A stretch of 64,000 bases of DNA, taken from positions 13,389 to 77,388 of the forward strand of contig JAWKPM010000014.1 in NCBI GenBank assembly GCA_041390625.1. Reading direction: 5' to 3'. This DNA comes from RBC038 sp041390625. GTDB taxonomy: Bacteria; Chloroflexota; Dehalococcoidia; UBA2979. Below, piece by piece: positions 50,831-60,900 of the stretch. The notes below the pieces were generated by a model. The model was not told the DNA's origin, did no database searches, and saw nothing but the letters and a program-made list of their open reading frames with translations. How positions within the stretch are numbered: the first letter of the stretch is position 1; each line of letters begins with the position of its first letter. A program made the translations under genes and the position numbers.

Positions 50831-52176
50831 CCGGCGACCAGACCTCGAGGGCGTTGCGCATCGTCGAGGGCGCCGAGGCCGGTCGCGCCTCGGTCCTCCG
50901 GCGTCAGCCCCTGCAGTCGAGCGACCTGCCCGAGGCCCTGCGTGCCACCATTCGCGACGTTCTCGGCCGCGACCTCGATGCCGCCGGCGCTGTAGCCGCC
51001 ATCATCGAGGCGGTACGGATCGAGGGCGACGCCGCCGTCACCCGTTTCACGCAGCGCTTCGACCGCTCCTCGTACGACGCCATCGAGGTGACGCGCGCCG
51101 AGATCGATGCGGCGTTCGCCTCGACGCCGCCGGAGCTCCTCCAGGCCATCACGGCAGCCGCCGACCGCGTACGCCGCTACCACGAGGTCCAGAAGGAGCA
51201 CGCTCCCCGCGGCTTCACCGAGCACGGCCTCGGCCAGATCGTGAAGCCCGTCCGCCGCGCCGGCATCTACATGGCCGGCACCCACGCCGTGCTGCCATCC
51301 TCGGTGATCCACACCGCCGTCCCGGCCTCGGTCGCGGGCGTCGAGGAGATCGTGGGCGTCACGGCCGCGCGCTCCGACGGTTCGGTCCACCCGCTCAAGC
51401 TCGTCGCCGCCGAGGTGTCCGGTGTCCACCGTGTCTTCCGCGCCTCTGGGGCGCAGGCGCTGGCCGCGCTCGCCTTCGGTACCGAGTCGATCCCGCGCGT
51501 GGACAAGATCTTCGGGCCGGGTGGCATTTTCGTAACACTCGCGAAGCAGCAGCTCTTCGGCCTCGTCGGCATCGATGCGCTGTACGGCCCCACCGAGACG
51601 CTCGTCCTCGCCGACGACACCGCCGCGCCCGACCTCTGCGCCGCCGATCTCCTCGCCCAGGCCGAGCACGATGTCCTCGCGACGCCCGTACTGATCACGA
51701 CGAGCCGCGATCACGCCGAGGCCGTAGCCGCCGAGGTCGATCGTCAGCTCGAGACCCTTGAGCGCGCCGAGATCGCACGCACCGCGATCGCTCGCGGCGG
51801 AGCCGTCGTGGTCGCCAGCCTCGAGGAGGGACTCGCGCTCTCCGACGAGTTCGCGCCCGAGCACCTCTGCCTCCTGACCTCGCAGAACGAGGCGCTCGTC
51901 CCGAAGGTGCGCAACGCGGGCGGCGTCTTCGTCGGCGACTTCTCGCCGGAGGTTCTCGGTGACTACGTCGCGGGTCCAAGCCACGTCATGCCGACGGGTG
52001 GCTCGGCGCGCTTCGCCTCTCCGCTCTCGGTCAACGACTTCCTCAAGGTCACCTCGGTGGTCGACCTCAACCCGGCCGAGCTCCGGCGCATCGGCGAAGC
52101 CGCTGCAGTGCTCGCCCGTGCCGAGGGCCTGACCGCGCACGCGCGCGCCATCGAGATGCGGCTGGAGGGCCGCTGA
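50827..52176 (+). CDS. hisD: Histidinol dehydrogenase
   Basis: A 449-residue zinc enzyme for the last two steps of histidine synthesis. Visible blocks are RFDRSSYDAIEVT, the NAD-binding region KPVRRAGIYMAGTHAVLPSSV, GAQALAALAFGTESIPRVDKIFGPGG, and the zinc-site PEHLCLLT and GPSHVMPTGGSARF. ATG start overlapping the previous gene by four bases; stop overlapping hisC by one. Confidence 0.96.
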   Translation: MTGDQTSRALRIVEGAEAGRASVLRRQPLQSSDLPEALRATIRDVLGRDLDAAGAVAAIIEAVRIEGDAAVTRFTQRFDRSSYDAIEVTRAEIDAAFASTPPELLQAITAAADRVRRYHEVQKEHAPRGFTEHGLGQIVKPVRRAGIYMAGTHAVLPSSVIHTAVPASVAGVEEIVGVTAARSDGSVHPLKLVAAEVSGVHRVFRASGAQALAALAFGTESIPRVDKIFGPGGIFVTLAKQQLFGLVGIDALYGPTETLVLADDTAAPDLCAADLLAQAEHDVLATPVLITTSRDHAEAVAAEVDRQLETLERAEIARTAIARGGAVVVASLEEGLALSDEFAPEHLCLLTSQNEALVPKVRNAGGVFVGDFSPEVLGDYVAGPSHVMPTGGSARFASPLSVNDFLKVTSVVDLNPAELRRIGEAAAVLARAEGLTAHARAIEMRLEGR

Positions 52177-53321
52177 TGTCGCGCTTCGATCCTGGCTCCG
52201 CGCTGCGCCCCGCGCTACGCAGCCTCGAGGGCTACACGCCCATCGAGCCGCCCGAGGAGGTCGCCGCTCGCTACGGCATCGACCCTGCCTCGATTGTGAA
52301 GCTTGACGGCAACGAGAACCCCTACGGTCCCTCGCCGCGCGCTCGCGCCGCGCTGGCCGCCCTCGCCGAGGATGGCGCGCACCGCTACCCCGACCCCGAC
52401 CAGCGTCGCCTCCGCACTGCGCTGTCGAGTCACCTCGACGTGCCGGTCGGTTCGATCGTGGCGGGCGCCGGCTCCGACGAGCTCATCGATCTCGTGTTCT
52501 CGGCCTATGTAGGGACGGGCGACCGCATCGTCGTCGCGCCGCCCACGTTTGGGATGTACGCGTTCGACGCTGAGCTCCACGGCGCGACCGTCGTCGAGGT
52601 GCCGCGCGCCGAGGACTGGAGCCTCGACGCCGGCGCGCTCCTCGAAGCCGCCTCGGACGCGAAGGTGGTCTTCATTCCCTCGCCGAACAACCCGACCGGC
52701 GACATCCTCCCGCGCGACCTCGCGCTACGCCTCGCCGAGACGGGCGCGCTGATCGTCGTCGACGAGGCTTACATCGAGTTCTCGCACGCGGAGTCGCTGG
52801 CCCGCGAGGCCGCATCGGGCCTCCCGCTCGTCGTGCTGCGCACGTTCAGCAAGTGGGCGGGGCTTGCAGGACTCCGCGTCGGCTACGGCATCATGCCGCC
52901 TGCCATCGCCGAAACCTTCATGCAGATCAAGCAGCCGTACGACCTGAACGTGGCCGCCGAGGTCGCCGCGCTCGCCTCCCTCGAGGACCGCGCGGAACTC
53001 GATGAGCGCGCGTGCCAGATCACCGGCGAGCGCGACCGCCTCGCCGAGGCGTTGCGGGCCACCGAGTGGCTGAGCCCCTCCCCCTCCGAGGCGAACTTCC
53101 TCCTCTGCCGCCTGCGCGACGCCGAGGGCGCAGCAGTCCGCGAGGCGCTCCGCCGCCGAGGCGTCTTTGTCCGCTACTTCGACACTTCGCGCCTGCGCGA
53201 CTACATCCGCATCTCGATCGGCACGGCCGAGGACACCGACCGCCTGCTCGCCGCCCTCGACGAGGTGCGCGCCGAGCTCGACACGATGACCGAGACGACA
53301 TCGACGGGAGCCTCCGCATGA
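52176..53321 (+). CDS. hisC: Histidinol-phosphate aminotransferase
   Basis: A 381-residue class I/II PLP aminotransferase. It starts after the TGATG overlap with hisD. KLDGNENPYGPSP near the N-terminus is the HisC signature, IPSPNNPTGD binds substrate, VDEAYIEF is conserved and the PLP lysine is in RTFSKWAGLAGLRVGY. Its stop overlaps the hisB ATG. Confidence 0.96.
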   Translation: MSRFDPGSALRPALRSLEGYTPIEPPEEVAARYGIDPASIVKLDGNENPYGPSPRARAALAALAEDGAHRYPDPDQRRLRTALSSHLDVPVGSIVAGAGSDELIDLVFSAYVGTGDRIVVAPPTFGMYAFDAELHGATVVEVPRAEDWSLDAGALLEAASDAKVVFIPSPNNPTGDILPRDLALRLAETGALIVVDEAYIEFSHAESLAREAASGLPLVVLRTFSKWAGLAGLRVGYGIMPPAIAETFMQIKQPYDLNVAAEVAALASLEDRAELDERACQITGERDRLAEALRATEWLSPSPSEANFLLCRLRDAEGAAVREALRRRGVFVRYFDTSRLRDYIRISIGTAEDTDRLLAALDEVRAELDTMTETTSTGASA

Positions 53322-53926
53322 ACGCCTCGATGCCGCGACGCGCGACCGTCGACCGCGAGACCGCCGAGACTCGCATTCACATCGACCTCGACGTCGACGG
53401 TCGCGGGCTCGCGAATGTCTCGACCGGCATCGGCTTCTACGACCACATGCTGACGGCCTTCGCCCGCCACGGCCGCTTCGATCTCGAGGTGCAGACGCAG
53501 GGTGACCTCGAGGTCGACGCTCACCACACGATGGAGGACACGGCGCTCGCGCTCGGGACTGCGTTCGACCAGGCGCTGGCTGGCCGTGAGGGCATCGTGC
53601 GCATGGGCGATGCCCTCGTCCCGCTCGATGAGGCGCTTGTGCAGGCCGTCGTCGACATCTCCGGGCGCCCTTATGCGGCGACGTCCTTTGATTGGGTGGG
53701 CGAGCGTATCGGCGAGGCGCCCACCGAGATGGTGGCCCACGTCCTGCAGTCGTTCGCCGTCGGCGCGCGCCTCACGCTTCACGTCCGCCAGCTGGCCGGC
53801 GCGAACGACCACCACATCGCCGAGGCAGCGATGAAGGCACTCGGCCGCGCGCTCGACGCCGCGACGCGCCTCGACGAGCGCATCGCGGGCATGGTTCCGT
53901 CGACGAAGGAAACGCTGACGACCTAG
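53318..53926 (+). CDS. hisB: Imidazoleglycerol-phosphate dehydratase
   Basis: A 202-residue monofunctional dehydratase. Metal-binding motifs are FYDHMLTAFARHGRF, DAHHTMEDTALALG and NDHHIAEAAMKALGRAL. No histidinol-phosphatase domain is fused, consistent with a separate HisN-like gene at 57.2 kb. It is last of the cluster; hisH, hisA, hisF and hisI are not in the window. It is convergent with the methyltransferase gene. Confidence 0.96.
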   Translation: MNASMPRRATVDRETAETRIHIDLDVDGRGLANVSTGIGFYDHMLTAFARHGRFDLEVQTQGDLEVDAHHTMEDTALALGTAFDQALAGREGIVRMGDALVPLDEALVQAVVDISGRPYAATSFDWVGERIGEAPTEMVAHVLQSFAVGARLTLHVRQLAGANDHHIAEAAMKALGRALDAATRLDERIAGMVPSTKETLTT

Positions 53927-53938
53927 TGCCTTCGAGGC

Positions 53939-54736
53939 CTACGACGGTCGTCGTGCTAGGTGCAGAATCGCGCCGTACCCCTTCGTGATCTCGCCGCCGT
54001 AGTCGCGGTCGATGACCTCGGCGATCGAGGACAGAAGCGCCTCCCGCTGCTCATCCGACAGCGCGATGTGCTCGGAGAACGTTCGGAGCAGCGCCGGGTA
54101 CGAGGCCGAGTCGAACCGCTCGAGCCAGCCGTGCCGCCGCGTCTCGACGTGCTCGAACAGCCCCGCCGCCTCGATCTCCCCGACGAGGTCCGGCATCGCC
54201 TCGAGGGGAATCAGCTTGTCCTCGGCGCGCCACAGCGAGGGCGCATGCTCGAGGTACTGCGGCTGCACGTTCCCGAAGAAGTCACGGTCCTCCGGCGTTG
54301 AGACGTGCAGCGCCCCGAAGATCGCGAGCGTACCGCCCGCCCGCAACGTCCGAGCGACCTGCTCGTACCCACGAGGCTGCTTGACCCAGTGCCACGAGGT
54401 CGCCGCGACAACGAGGTCGAAGCTCCCCGCCGCGAGGTCGGCCGCTTCGAGGGTCGACTCGACCACCTCGACGCCCGCGAACCCCACGAGGTTCCGACGC
54501 AACACCGAGGCGAGCGCAGGCCCCGGCTCCAGCGTTGTGATGCGAAGTCCTCGTCGTGCGAGCGGCAGCGTCGCCTTCCCCGTGCCGGCGCCCACCTCGA
54601 GGACATGTGAGCCCGCCTCGAGGCCGGCGAACGCGACGATGTCGTCGAAGATCGCCTCGGGGTAGTCGGGCCGCGCGTCGTGGTACAGCTCGGCGATGCG
54701 GTCGAACGTGCGCCCGAGGCTATCCGTGCCGGTCAT
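53939..54736 (-). CDS. SAM-dependent methyltransferase
   Basis: A 265-residue class I methyltransferase. Motif I is HVLEVGAGTGKATLPLARRG, followed by LEPGPALASVLR and ATSWHWVKQPRGYEQV. The C-terminal part (FSEHIALSDEQREALLSSI) resembles the Methyltransf_11 group. Substrate unknown. It ends 12 bp from hisB and starts 28 bp from purK on the same strand, so it may be read from the pur transcript. Confidence 0.9.
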   Translation of the reverse strand: MTGTDSLGRTFDRIAELYHDARPDYPEAIFDDIVAFAGLEAGSHVLEVGAGTGKATLPLARRGLRITTLEPGPALASVLRRNLVGFAGVEVVESTLEAADLAAGSFDLVVAATSWHWVKQPRGYEQVARTLRAGGTLAIFGALHVSTPEDRDFFGNVQPQYLEHAPSLWRAEDKLIPLEAMPDLVGEIEAAGLFEHVETRRHGWLERFDSASYPALLRTFSEHIALSDEQREALLSSIAEVIDRDYGGEITKGYGAILHLARRPS

Positions 54737-54763
54737 CGTGCGGTCCCTAATCGGGCCCGCCCG

Positions 54764-55873
54764 TCAGTCGTCGAGGGCAGGCTCGCGTACGAGGTCGTTG
54801 AGCTGTTTCAGCGATGAGGCCACCACGCCGGCGTCCGGCGCGTTGACGGTTACGTGCCCGAGCTTGCGCTCCGGCCGTGCGTCCTTCCCGTAAAGGTGCA
54901 CGTGGGCGAAAGGCACTTCGAGCATCGCGTCGAGGTCCGGCACCTCACCGATGAGGTTCACCATGGCGGATGTACCGACCGCCGAGGTCGCACCCAGCGG
55001 GAACCCCATCACCGCGCGGACGTGGTTCTCGAACTGGCTCGTGACGGCGCCGTCGGTGGTCCAGTGCCCCGAGTTGTGCACGCGAGGCGCCATCTCGTTC
55101 GCGAGCAGCCGACCATCGAGGAAGAAGTACTCGATCGCGAGGACGCCAACGTAGTCAAGCTCCTCGATCAGCCGCCGCGCCTCCTCCTCGGCCTTCGTCT
55201 GGATCGCGGCGTCAATGCCGATCGCTGGGACACGGCTGAGGCGTAGGATGCCCTCGCGGTGGCGATTGTCCACGAGGGGATAGAACGCCGTCTCACCTCG
55301 CGCACTCCGCACCGCGAGGATCGACAGCTCACGCTCGAAGGGCACGAAGCCCTCGAGGATCAGCGGCTTGCCGCCGAGGCGAGCGAAGGCCTCCTCGGCC
55401 TCGCTCTCAACGCGAACGACGGCCTGGCCCTTGCCGTCGTACCCCTCGCGCCGCGTCTTCAGCACGGCGGGCAGTCCGATCTCGCTGATCGCTGCTCGAA
55501 GTCCCGCCTCGTCATCGACCGCGAGGAACGGCGCGGTCTCCATACCGAGCGAGCGGAACAGCGTCTTCTCGGAGAGGCGGTCCTGCCCTGCGAAGAGCGC
55601 CTCCGCCCGAGGATGCACGGGGATGGCTTCGCTCAGCTGCGTGACGGCCGCCGCCGGAACGTTCTCGAACTCGAACGTGGCCACATCGCATCGAGAGGCG
55701 ATCTCGCGCAGCGCCGCCTCGTCGTCGTACGGCGCGACGAGCTGCTCGGCGACCTGCCCCGCCGGCCCGTTCGGCGTCGGATCGAGGATGAGGAACTCGA
55801 GGCCCAGCGGCGCACCGGCGAGCACGAGCATCCGCCCGAGCTGCCCACCGCCGAGGATGCCGATTCGGGTCAC
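54764..55873 (-). CDS. purK: N5-carboxyaminoimidazole ribonucleotide synthase
   Basis: A 369-residue ATP-grasp enzyme that uses ATP and bicarbonate to carboxylate AIR. IGILGGGQLGRMLVLAG opens the fold; LKTRREGYDGKGQ is the ATP loop, and NEMAPRVHNSGHWT the family signature. ATG overlaps the purE stop by four bases. Confidence 0.96.
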   Translation of the reverse strand: MTRIGILGGGQLGRMLVLAGAPLGLEFLILDPTPNGPAGQVAEQLVAPYDDEAALREIASRCDVATFEFENVPAAAVTQLSEAIPVHPRAEALFAGQDRLSEKTLFRSLGMETAPFLAVDDEAGLRAAISEIGLPAVLKTRREGYDGKGQAVVRVESEAEEAFARLGGKPLILEGFVPFERELSILAVRSARGETAFYPLVDNRHREGILRLSRVPAIGIDAAIQTKAEEEARRLIEELDYVGVLAIEYFFLDGRLLANEMAPRVHNSGHWTTDGAVTSQFENHVRAVMGFPLGATSAVGTSAMVNLIGEVPDLDAMLEVPFAHVHLYGKDARPERKLGHVTVNAPDAGVVASSLKQLNDLVREPALDD

Positions 55874-56382
55874 GCGCCGCCGCGGTCCGCGGCAGGGAGG
55901 CGCGGGTCGGGATCATCGAGGACGCGTGCAGTCTGGTCGGCACGGTGGCGTCGCAGCGCCTCGCGATGCTCCGGGTGCAGCGCGCCGACGATCGAGGCTG
56001 CGAGCAGTGCGGCGTTCGTCGCACCGGCTCGGCCGATCGCCATAGTCCCGACGGGAACGCCCCCCGGCATCTGCGCGATGGAGAGCAACGAGTCGAGGCC
56101 GTGCAGCGCCTTCGACTCAACCGGGACACCGAGGACCGGCAGGATGGTCTTCGAGGCGGTCATCCCCGGCAGGTGGGCCGCCCCGCCTGCCCCGGCGATG
56201 ATGACGCCGAGGCCGCGCCCTTCAGCCGTCGAGGCGTATTCGAACAGGAGGTCAGGCGTGCGATGTGCCGAGACGACCCGCACCTCGTAGGGGACGCCGA
56301 GGCCGTCGAGGGTCTCGGCCGCGGCGGACATCGTCTCCCAGTCGGAGCGCGATCCCATGACGATGCCGACGAGTGGGTTCAT
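55870..56382 (-). CDS. purE: N5-carboxyaminoimidazole ribonucleotide mutase
   Basis: A 170-residue class I PurE. MGSRSDWETM and VVSAHRTPDLLFEY contain the substrate-binding and catalytic residues; GAGGAAHLPGMTAS follows. ATG 56382 is preferred over upstream codons because family sequence starts at MNPLVGIVMGSRSD. A TACCAT -10 candidate on the minus strand ends eight bases before it. The C-terminal 20 residues are extra. Confidence 0.95.
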   Translation of the reverse strand: MNPLVGIVMGSRSDWETMSAAAETLDGLGVPYEVRVVSAHRTPDLLFEYASTAEGRGLGVIIAGAGGAAHLPGMTASKTILPVLGVPVESKALHGLDSLLSIAQMPGGVPVGTMAIGRAGATNAALLAASIVGALHPEHREALRRHRADQTARVLDDPDPRLPAADRGGA

Positions 56383-56390
56383 CAACGCGA

Positions 56391-56411
56391 ATGGTAGCAA
56401 CGATGGTTGCT
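56391..56411 (-). promoter_or_regulatory. Operator-like inverted repeat at the purE promoter
   Basis: AGCAAC (56396-56401), four bases, GTTGCT (56406-56411) form a perfect inverted repeat. It touches a minus-strand TACCAT (56391-56396) placed at the right distance for a nearly leaderless purE message. A repressor bound here would block purE-purK. Confidence 0.4.
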
Positions 56412-56530
56412 CCCGGCAGCCCGCGTGTCAGGCGCATCCCCATCGACGCCGGGCGCCGCCTAGACGTAGGCTCCTCCTCGAGGTTCCGAATCGAGGCGTC
56501 GCCCCGCGCGCGCCGTTCGAGGAGCGTTCG

Positions 56531-57157
56531 ATGCGACTCTTACTGACCGGCTTCGAGCCCTTCGGCGGAGAGACCGTGAACCCGTCGTGGGAGGTCGCGC
56601 GCGCCATCGAGGCCGCGCCGCCCGCCGGCGTCGAGCTCACGACGCTCCGTCTGCCCGTGACCGGCCGTATCTCCTTCGAACGGCTGCTCCCAGCCCTCGA
56701 CGCCGGCAACTTCGATGCCTGGCTCGGGCTCGGCGAGGCCGGTGGTCGCCCGCACCTCTCCGTCGAGCGCGTTGGCATCAATGTCCTCGTCGACGGGCCC
56801 GGCGCCCTCGAGCAAACGCTGGTCGAAGACGGGCCGGCCGCGTACTTCTCGCAACTCCCCGTCCTCGATCTCGCCCGGGCGATCGTCGAGGCAGGTGCGC
56901 CCGCCCGCGTCTCGAACACTGCCGGCACCTACATCTGCAACGAGGTGACGTACGTCGTCCAGCACTACCTGGCATCGAGCGGTCGCTCGATGCCGAGCGG
57001 CTTCATCCACCTGCCGTACCTGCCCGACCAGGCCCTGAACAAGCGCCCCGACACGCCGTCGATGGCGCTTGAGACGCAGGTGCTCGGCGTACGCACCGCC
57101 ATCGAGTTCATCCGAGACTTGGTTGAGGCGTCGACACTCACAGGGGCGAGGGCGTAG
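56531..57157 (+). CDS. pcp: Pyroglutamyl-peptidase I
   Basis: A 208-residue cysteine peptidase that removes N-terminal pyroglutamate. The catalytic triad candidates are Glu in GFEPFGGETVNPSWEV or the later region, Cys in NTAGTYICNEVTY and His in GFIHLPYLPDQ. The family N-terminus MRLLLTGFEPFGG fixes the start. It is divergent from purE and followed after 3 bp by the HisN-like gene. Confidence 0.93.
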   Translation: MRLLLTGFEPFGGETVNPSWEVARAIEAAPPAGVELTTLRLPVTGRISFERLLPALDAGNFDAWLGLGEAGGRPHLSVERVGINVLVDGPGALEQTLVEDGPAAYFSQLPVLDLARAIVEAGAPARVSNTAGTYICNEVTYVVQHYLASSGRSMPSGFIHLPYLPDQALNKRPDTPSMALETQVLGVRTAIEFIRDLVEASTLTGARA

Positions 57158-57160
57158 CCC

Positions 57161-57985
57161 GTGACGAGCGAACCCCCCGAGGCGACCACGGGCGAACTGC
57201 TCGCCTTCGCGATGGAGCTGGCCGACGTCGCCGACGAGATCACGATGCGCTACTACCGCGCCGGCGATGCCACCGAGGTCAAGGAGAAGGCCGACCGCTC
57301 CCTCGTGACGCTCGCAGATCTCGAGGTCGAGGCTGAGCTGCGGCGCCGCATCCTCGAGCGCTTCCCGACGCACTCCATCCTCGGCGAGGAAGAGGGCTAC
57401 CACGCCGGTTCCGAGGGCTCGGTGCGCTGGATCATCGACCCGGTCGACGGCACCAACTCGTACGGTCGAGGCATCCCGATCTGGGCGACGTTGATCGCCT
57501 TCCAGCGCGACGGCGTCTCGAGCGTCGGCGTGGCCTCGGCACCAGCGCTCGGAACGCGCTGGTGGGCCGGCCGTGGTCTCGGCGCCTACCGTGCCGCGTT
57601 GCCATACGAGGGTGGAACCGTCGGCGGCGAGCGCATCCACGTCTCGAGCATCGAGGCCGTGGCGGATGCACAGATGCTCTACGGCTCGTTTCGGCTGACG
57701 CTCAACGCCTGGGGTGGCCGCACCGCCGCTCTGCTGCAGTCCGCTTGGCGCGCGCGCAGCTTCTCCGATTTCTGGGGCCACTGCCTCGTCGCCGAAGGTT
57801 CCGCCGAGGCGATGATCGAGGCCGAGATCTCACCGTGGGACATCGCCGCGATGATCGTCATCGTCGAGGAGGCCGGCGGCATCCTGACCGATCTCGAGGG
57901 CGCGCCCACCATCGAGGCGGGCCACTGCATCACCTCGAACGGCCACATCCACGACGAGGTCCTGCGCCGTCTCCGCGGCGATTAG
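57161..57985 (+). CDS. hisN: HisN-type histidinol-phosphatase (inositol monophosphatase fold)
   Basis: A 274-residue Mg-dependent phosphatase. LGEEEG, WIIDPVDGTNSYGRGIPIWATLIAF and PWDIAAMIVIVEEAGG are the metal-binding motifs. The region FSDFWGHCLVAEGSAEAMIEAEISPWD resembles actinobacterial HisN more than generic inositol monophosphatases, and the nearby his operon lacks a phosphatase. Assignment to histidine synthesis is therefore likely but inferred. GTG start three bases after pcp; convergent with purS. Confidence 0.8.
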   Translation: MTSEPPEATTGELLAFAMELADVADEITMRYYRAGDATEVKEKADRSLVTLADLEVEAELRRRILERFPTHSILGEEEGYHAGSEGSVRWIIDPVDGTNSYGRGIPIWATLIAFQRDGVSSVGVASAPALGTRWWAGRGLGAYRAALPYEGGTVGGERIHVSSIEAVADAQMLYGSFRLTLNAWGGRTAALLQSAWRARSFSDFWGHCLVAEGSAEAMIEAEISPWDIAAMIVIVEEAGGILTDLEGAPTIEAGHCITSNGHIHDEVLRRLRGD

Positions 57986-58001
57986 GCAGCCCGGGGGGGC
58001 G

Positions 58002-58271
58002 CTAAGCCGTCGCCTCGACGACTTCCGCCACATCGAGGGAGAACGACTCGATCACGGGGTTCGCGAGCAGCTTCTCGCACATCGCCCGCGCCGAGGACTC
58101 GGCCCCGGCCGCATCATCGGCCTCGACGGTCACATCGATGTGCTTGCCGACGCGCACGCGCCGGACCCCGCCGAACCCGAGTTCGTGCAGACCGTCTCGC
58201 ACGGCAAGGCCCTGAGGGTCGTTCACCAGCGGCTTCAGCATGACGTCGATGCGGGCCAGGTACGTGGGCAT
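58002..58271 (-). CDS. purS: Phosphoribosylformylglycinamidine synthase subunit PurS
   Basis: An 89-residue ferredoxin-like protein that bridges PurL and PurQ. LARIDVMLKPLVNDPQGLAVRDGLHELGFGGVRRVRVGKHIDV is the standard family sequence and the end (LANPVIESFSLDV) is complete. It is 12 bp after purC. purQ and purL, usually next, are not here, since the HisN-like gene on the other strand follows. Confidence 0.95.
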   Translation of the reverse strand: MPTYLARIDVMLKPLVNDPQGLAVRDGLHELGFGGVRRVRVGKHIDVTVEADDAAGAESSARAMCEKLLANPVIESFSLDVAEVVEATA

Positions 58272-58283
58272 GGATCGTCCTCG

Positions 58284-59189
<906 letters not shown>

Positions 59190-59221
59190 CTCCTCTCCAC
59201 CCGACGTCTCGAGGTCGGTCG

Positions 59222-60520
59222 CTACGACAGCAGCCCCAGGCGCCGAAATGACTCATCGATGTGCGTGAGGAACCCGCGCGGGTCGAATGCCGCGTCGAGC
59301 GTCGCGGCATCGAGGCGGCTCGTGACCTCAGGATCCCCGTCGAGCAGCTCGCGCAGCGGGCGCTCTTCGTGCCACGCCCGCATCGAGTGCGTCTGCACGA
59401 TCTTGTACGCCGCCTCGCGCGTGAGGCCCGTCTCGATGAGCGCAAGCAGCACCTTCGAGGAGAACACGAGCCCCTGCGTCTTCTCGAGGTTCCTCAGCAT
59501 GTGCTCCGGGTAGACGACCAACCCCGCCATGACCCCCGTGAAGATCTGCAGCATGTATGCGAGCAGCCCCGTGGCGTCGGGCAGGATGATGCGCTCGGCG
59601 CCCGAGTGCGAAATGTCCCGCTCGTGCCACAGCGCCACGTTGTCGAAGCCCGTCATCGCGTAGCCGCGCAGCGTCCTCGCGAGGCCGCACACGCGCTCGG
59701 TCAGCTCCGGGTTCCGCTTGTGCGGCATCGAGGACGATCCGGTCTGCCCTGCCTCGAAGGGCTCCTCTGCCTCGAGGATCTCTGTCCGCTGCAGCCCGCG
59801 AATCTCGAGCGCGAACTTCTCGAGGGAGGCGCCCGCCGCGGCGATCGTCGCGAGGTAGAAGGCGTGGCGGTCTCGCTGGATGATCTGCGTGGTGACCGGC
59901 GCGACCGCCAGCCCGAGGCGCTTGCACGCGCGCTCCTCGACGGAGGGCGGTACGGTTCCGTGCGTGCCAACCGGGCCCGACATCTGGCCGACGGCGACCT
60001 GCTCGCGTGCAAGGCGCAGCCGCTCCTCGTGACGTCGAATCTCGTCCACCCAAACCAGGAGCTTCATCCCGAAGGTGGTCGGCTCGGCGTGTACGCCGTG
60101 CGTGCGTCCGATGCAGATCGTGTCCTTGTGCTCGAGCGCGCGCTTCGAGATCACGAGGCGCAGTTCCTCGAACTGCCGTAGCAGCAGGTCGATCGCCTGC
60201 ACCATCTGCAGGCACGTCGCCGTGTCCCAGATGTCGTTGCTCGTGACGCCGTAGTGCACCCAGCGTGACTCCTGGCCGAGCGAGTCCGCCACTGAGCGCA
60301 GGAAGGCCGTCACGTCGTGATGGGTCTCGTCGATGTAGCGCATGATGTCGCCCACATCGATCCGCGCGTCGCGCGCGATCTTGTTCGCGTCCTCCCGAGG
60401 CACCACGCCCTCGTCCGCCCACGCCTCGACGAGGGCGATCTCGACATCGAGCCACGTCTTGAACTTGGAGTCGTCCGACCAGATGTCGGTCATCTCGGGG
60501 ACGCTGTAGCGCGGGATCAT
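59222..60520 (-). CDS. purB: Adenylosuccinate lyase
   Basis: A 432-residue fumarase-superfamily enzyme. It acts twice in purine synthesis (SAICAR and adenylosuccinate cleavage). RTHGVHAEPTTFGMK, the signature GSSSMPHKRNPE and the start MIPRYSVPEMTDIWSDDSKF are diagnostic. The reading frame upstream of ATG 60520 is open but overlaps the cupin gene. Confidence 0.97.
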   Translation of the reverse strand: MIPRYSVPEMTDIWSDDSKFKTWLDVEIALVEAWADEGVVPREDANKIARDARIDVGDIMRYIDETHHDVTAFLRSVADSLGQESRWVHYGVTSNDIWDTATCLQMVQAIDLLLRQFEELRLVISKRALEHKDTICIGRTHGVHAEPTTFGMKLLVWVDEIRRHEERLRLAREQVAVGQMSGPVGTHGTVPPSVEERACKRLGLAVAPVTTQIIQRDRHAFYLATIAAAGASLEKFALEIRGLQRTEILEAEEPFEAGQTGSSSMPHKRNPELTERVCGLARTLRGYAMTGFDNVALWHERDISHSGAERIILPDATGLLAYMLQIFTGVMAGLVVYPEHMLRNLEKTQGLVFSSKVLLALIETGLTREAAYKIVQTHSMRAWHEERPLRELLDGDPEVTSRLDAATLDAAFDPRGFLTHIDESFRRLGLLS

Positions 60521-60542
60521 CGGGCGCTCCTCGTCTCCTCGC

Positions 60543-60899
60543 TCAGCCCGCCGAGGGCTCGTAGTCGACGAACTCTTCGCGCACCGGCGCGAAGACCTCG
60601 ACGAGCCGCGCGGCCTCGAGGGCGCGCACGAAGTGCGGCAGCCCGCCGGGGATGAGATAGGCGCCGCCCGGCCCGACTTCACGCTCCGGCCCGTCGCCGA
60701 GGCGCAGCATGATGCGCCCGCTCTGCACCTGACCCGCCTGCTCGTGCGGGTGCGTGTGCTCGGGCACCTCCGAGCCGGCATCGAGGTTGATCTCGACGAG
60801 CGTTTGCTGCTCGCCTGAGACGAGCGTGCGTCGCACGACACCCGGGAACATCGTCACCGCCTCGATCGAGGCGTGGTCGCGCTGGTGTGGAATCGCCAC
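60543..60899 (-). CDS. Small cupin-domain protein
   Basis: A 118-residue cupin barrel with metal ligands in EVPEHTHPHEQAGQVQSG and GLPHFVRA. It lies in the purine operon between a 135-residue gene of unknown function and purB, 22 bp before the latter. No known purine-pathway role; it might sense or bind an intermediate, but nothing in the sequence shows that. Confidence 0.88.
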   Translation of the reverse strand: MAIPHQRDHASIEAVTMFPGVVRRTLVSGEQQTLVEINLDAGSEVPEHTHPHEQAGQVQSGRIMLRLGDGPEREVGPGGAYLIPGGLPHFVRALEAARLVEVFAPVREEFVDYEPSAG

Positions 60900-60900
60900 G

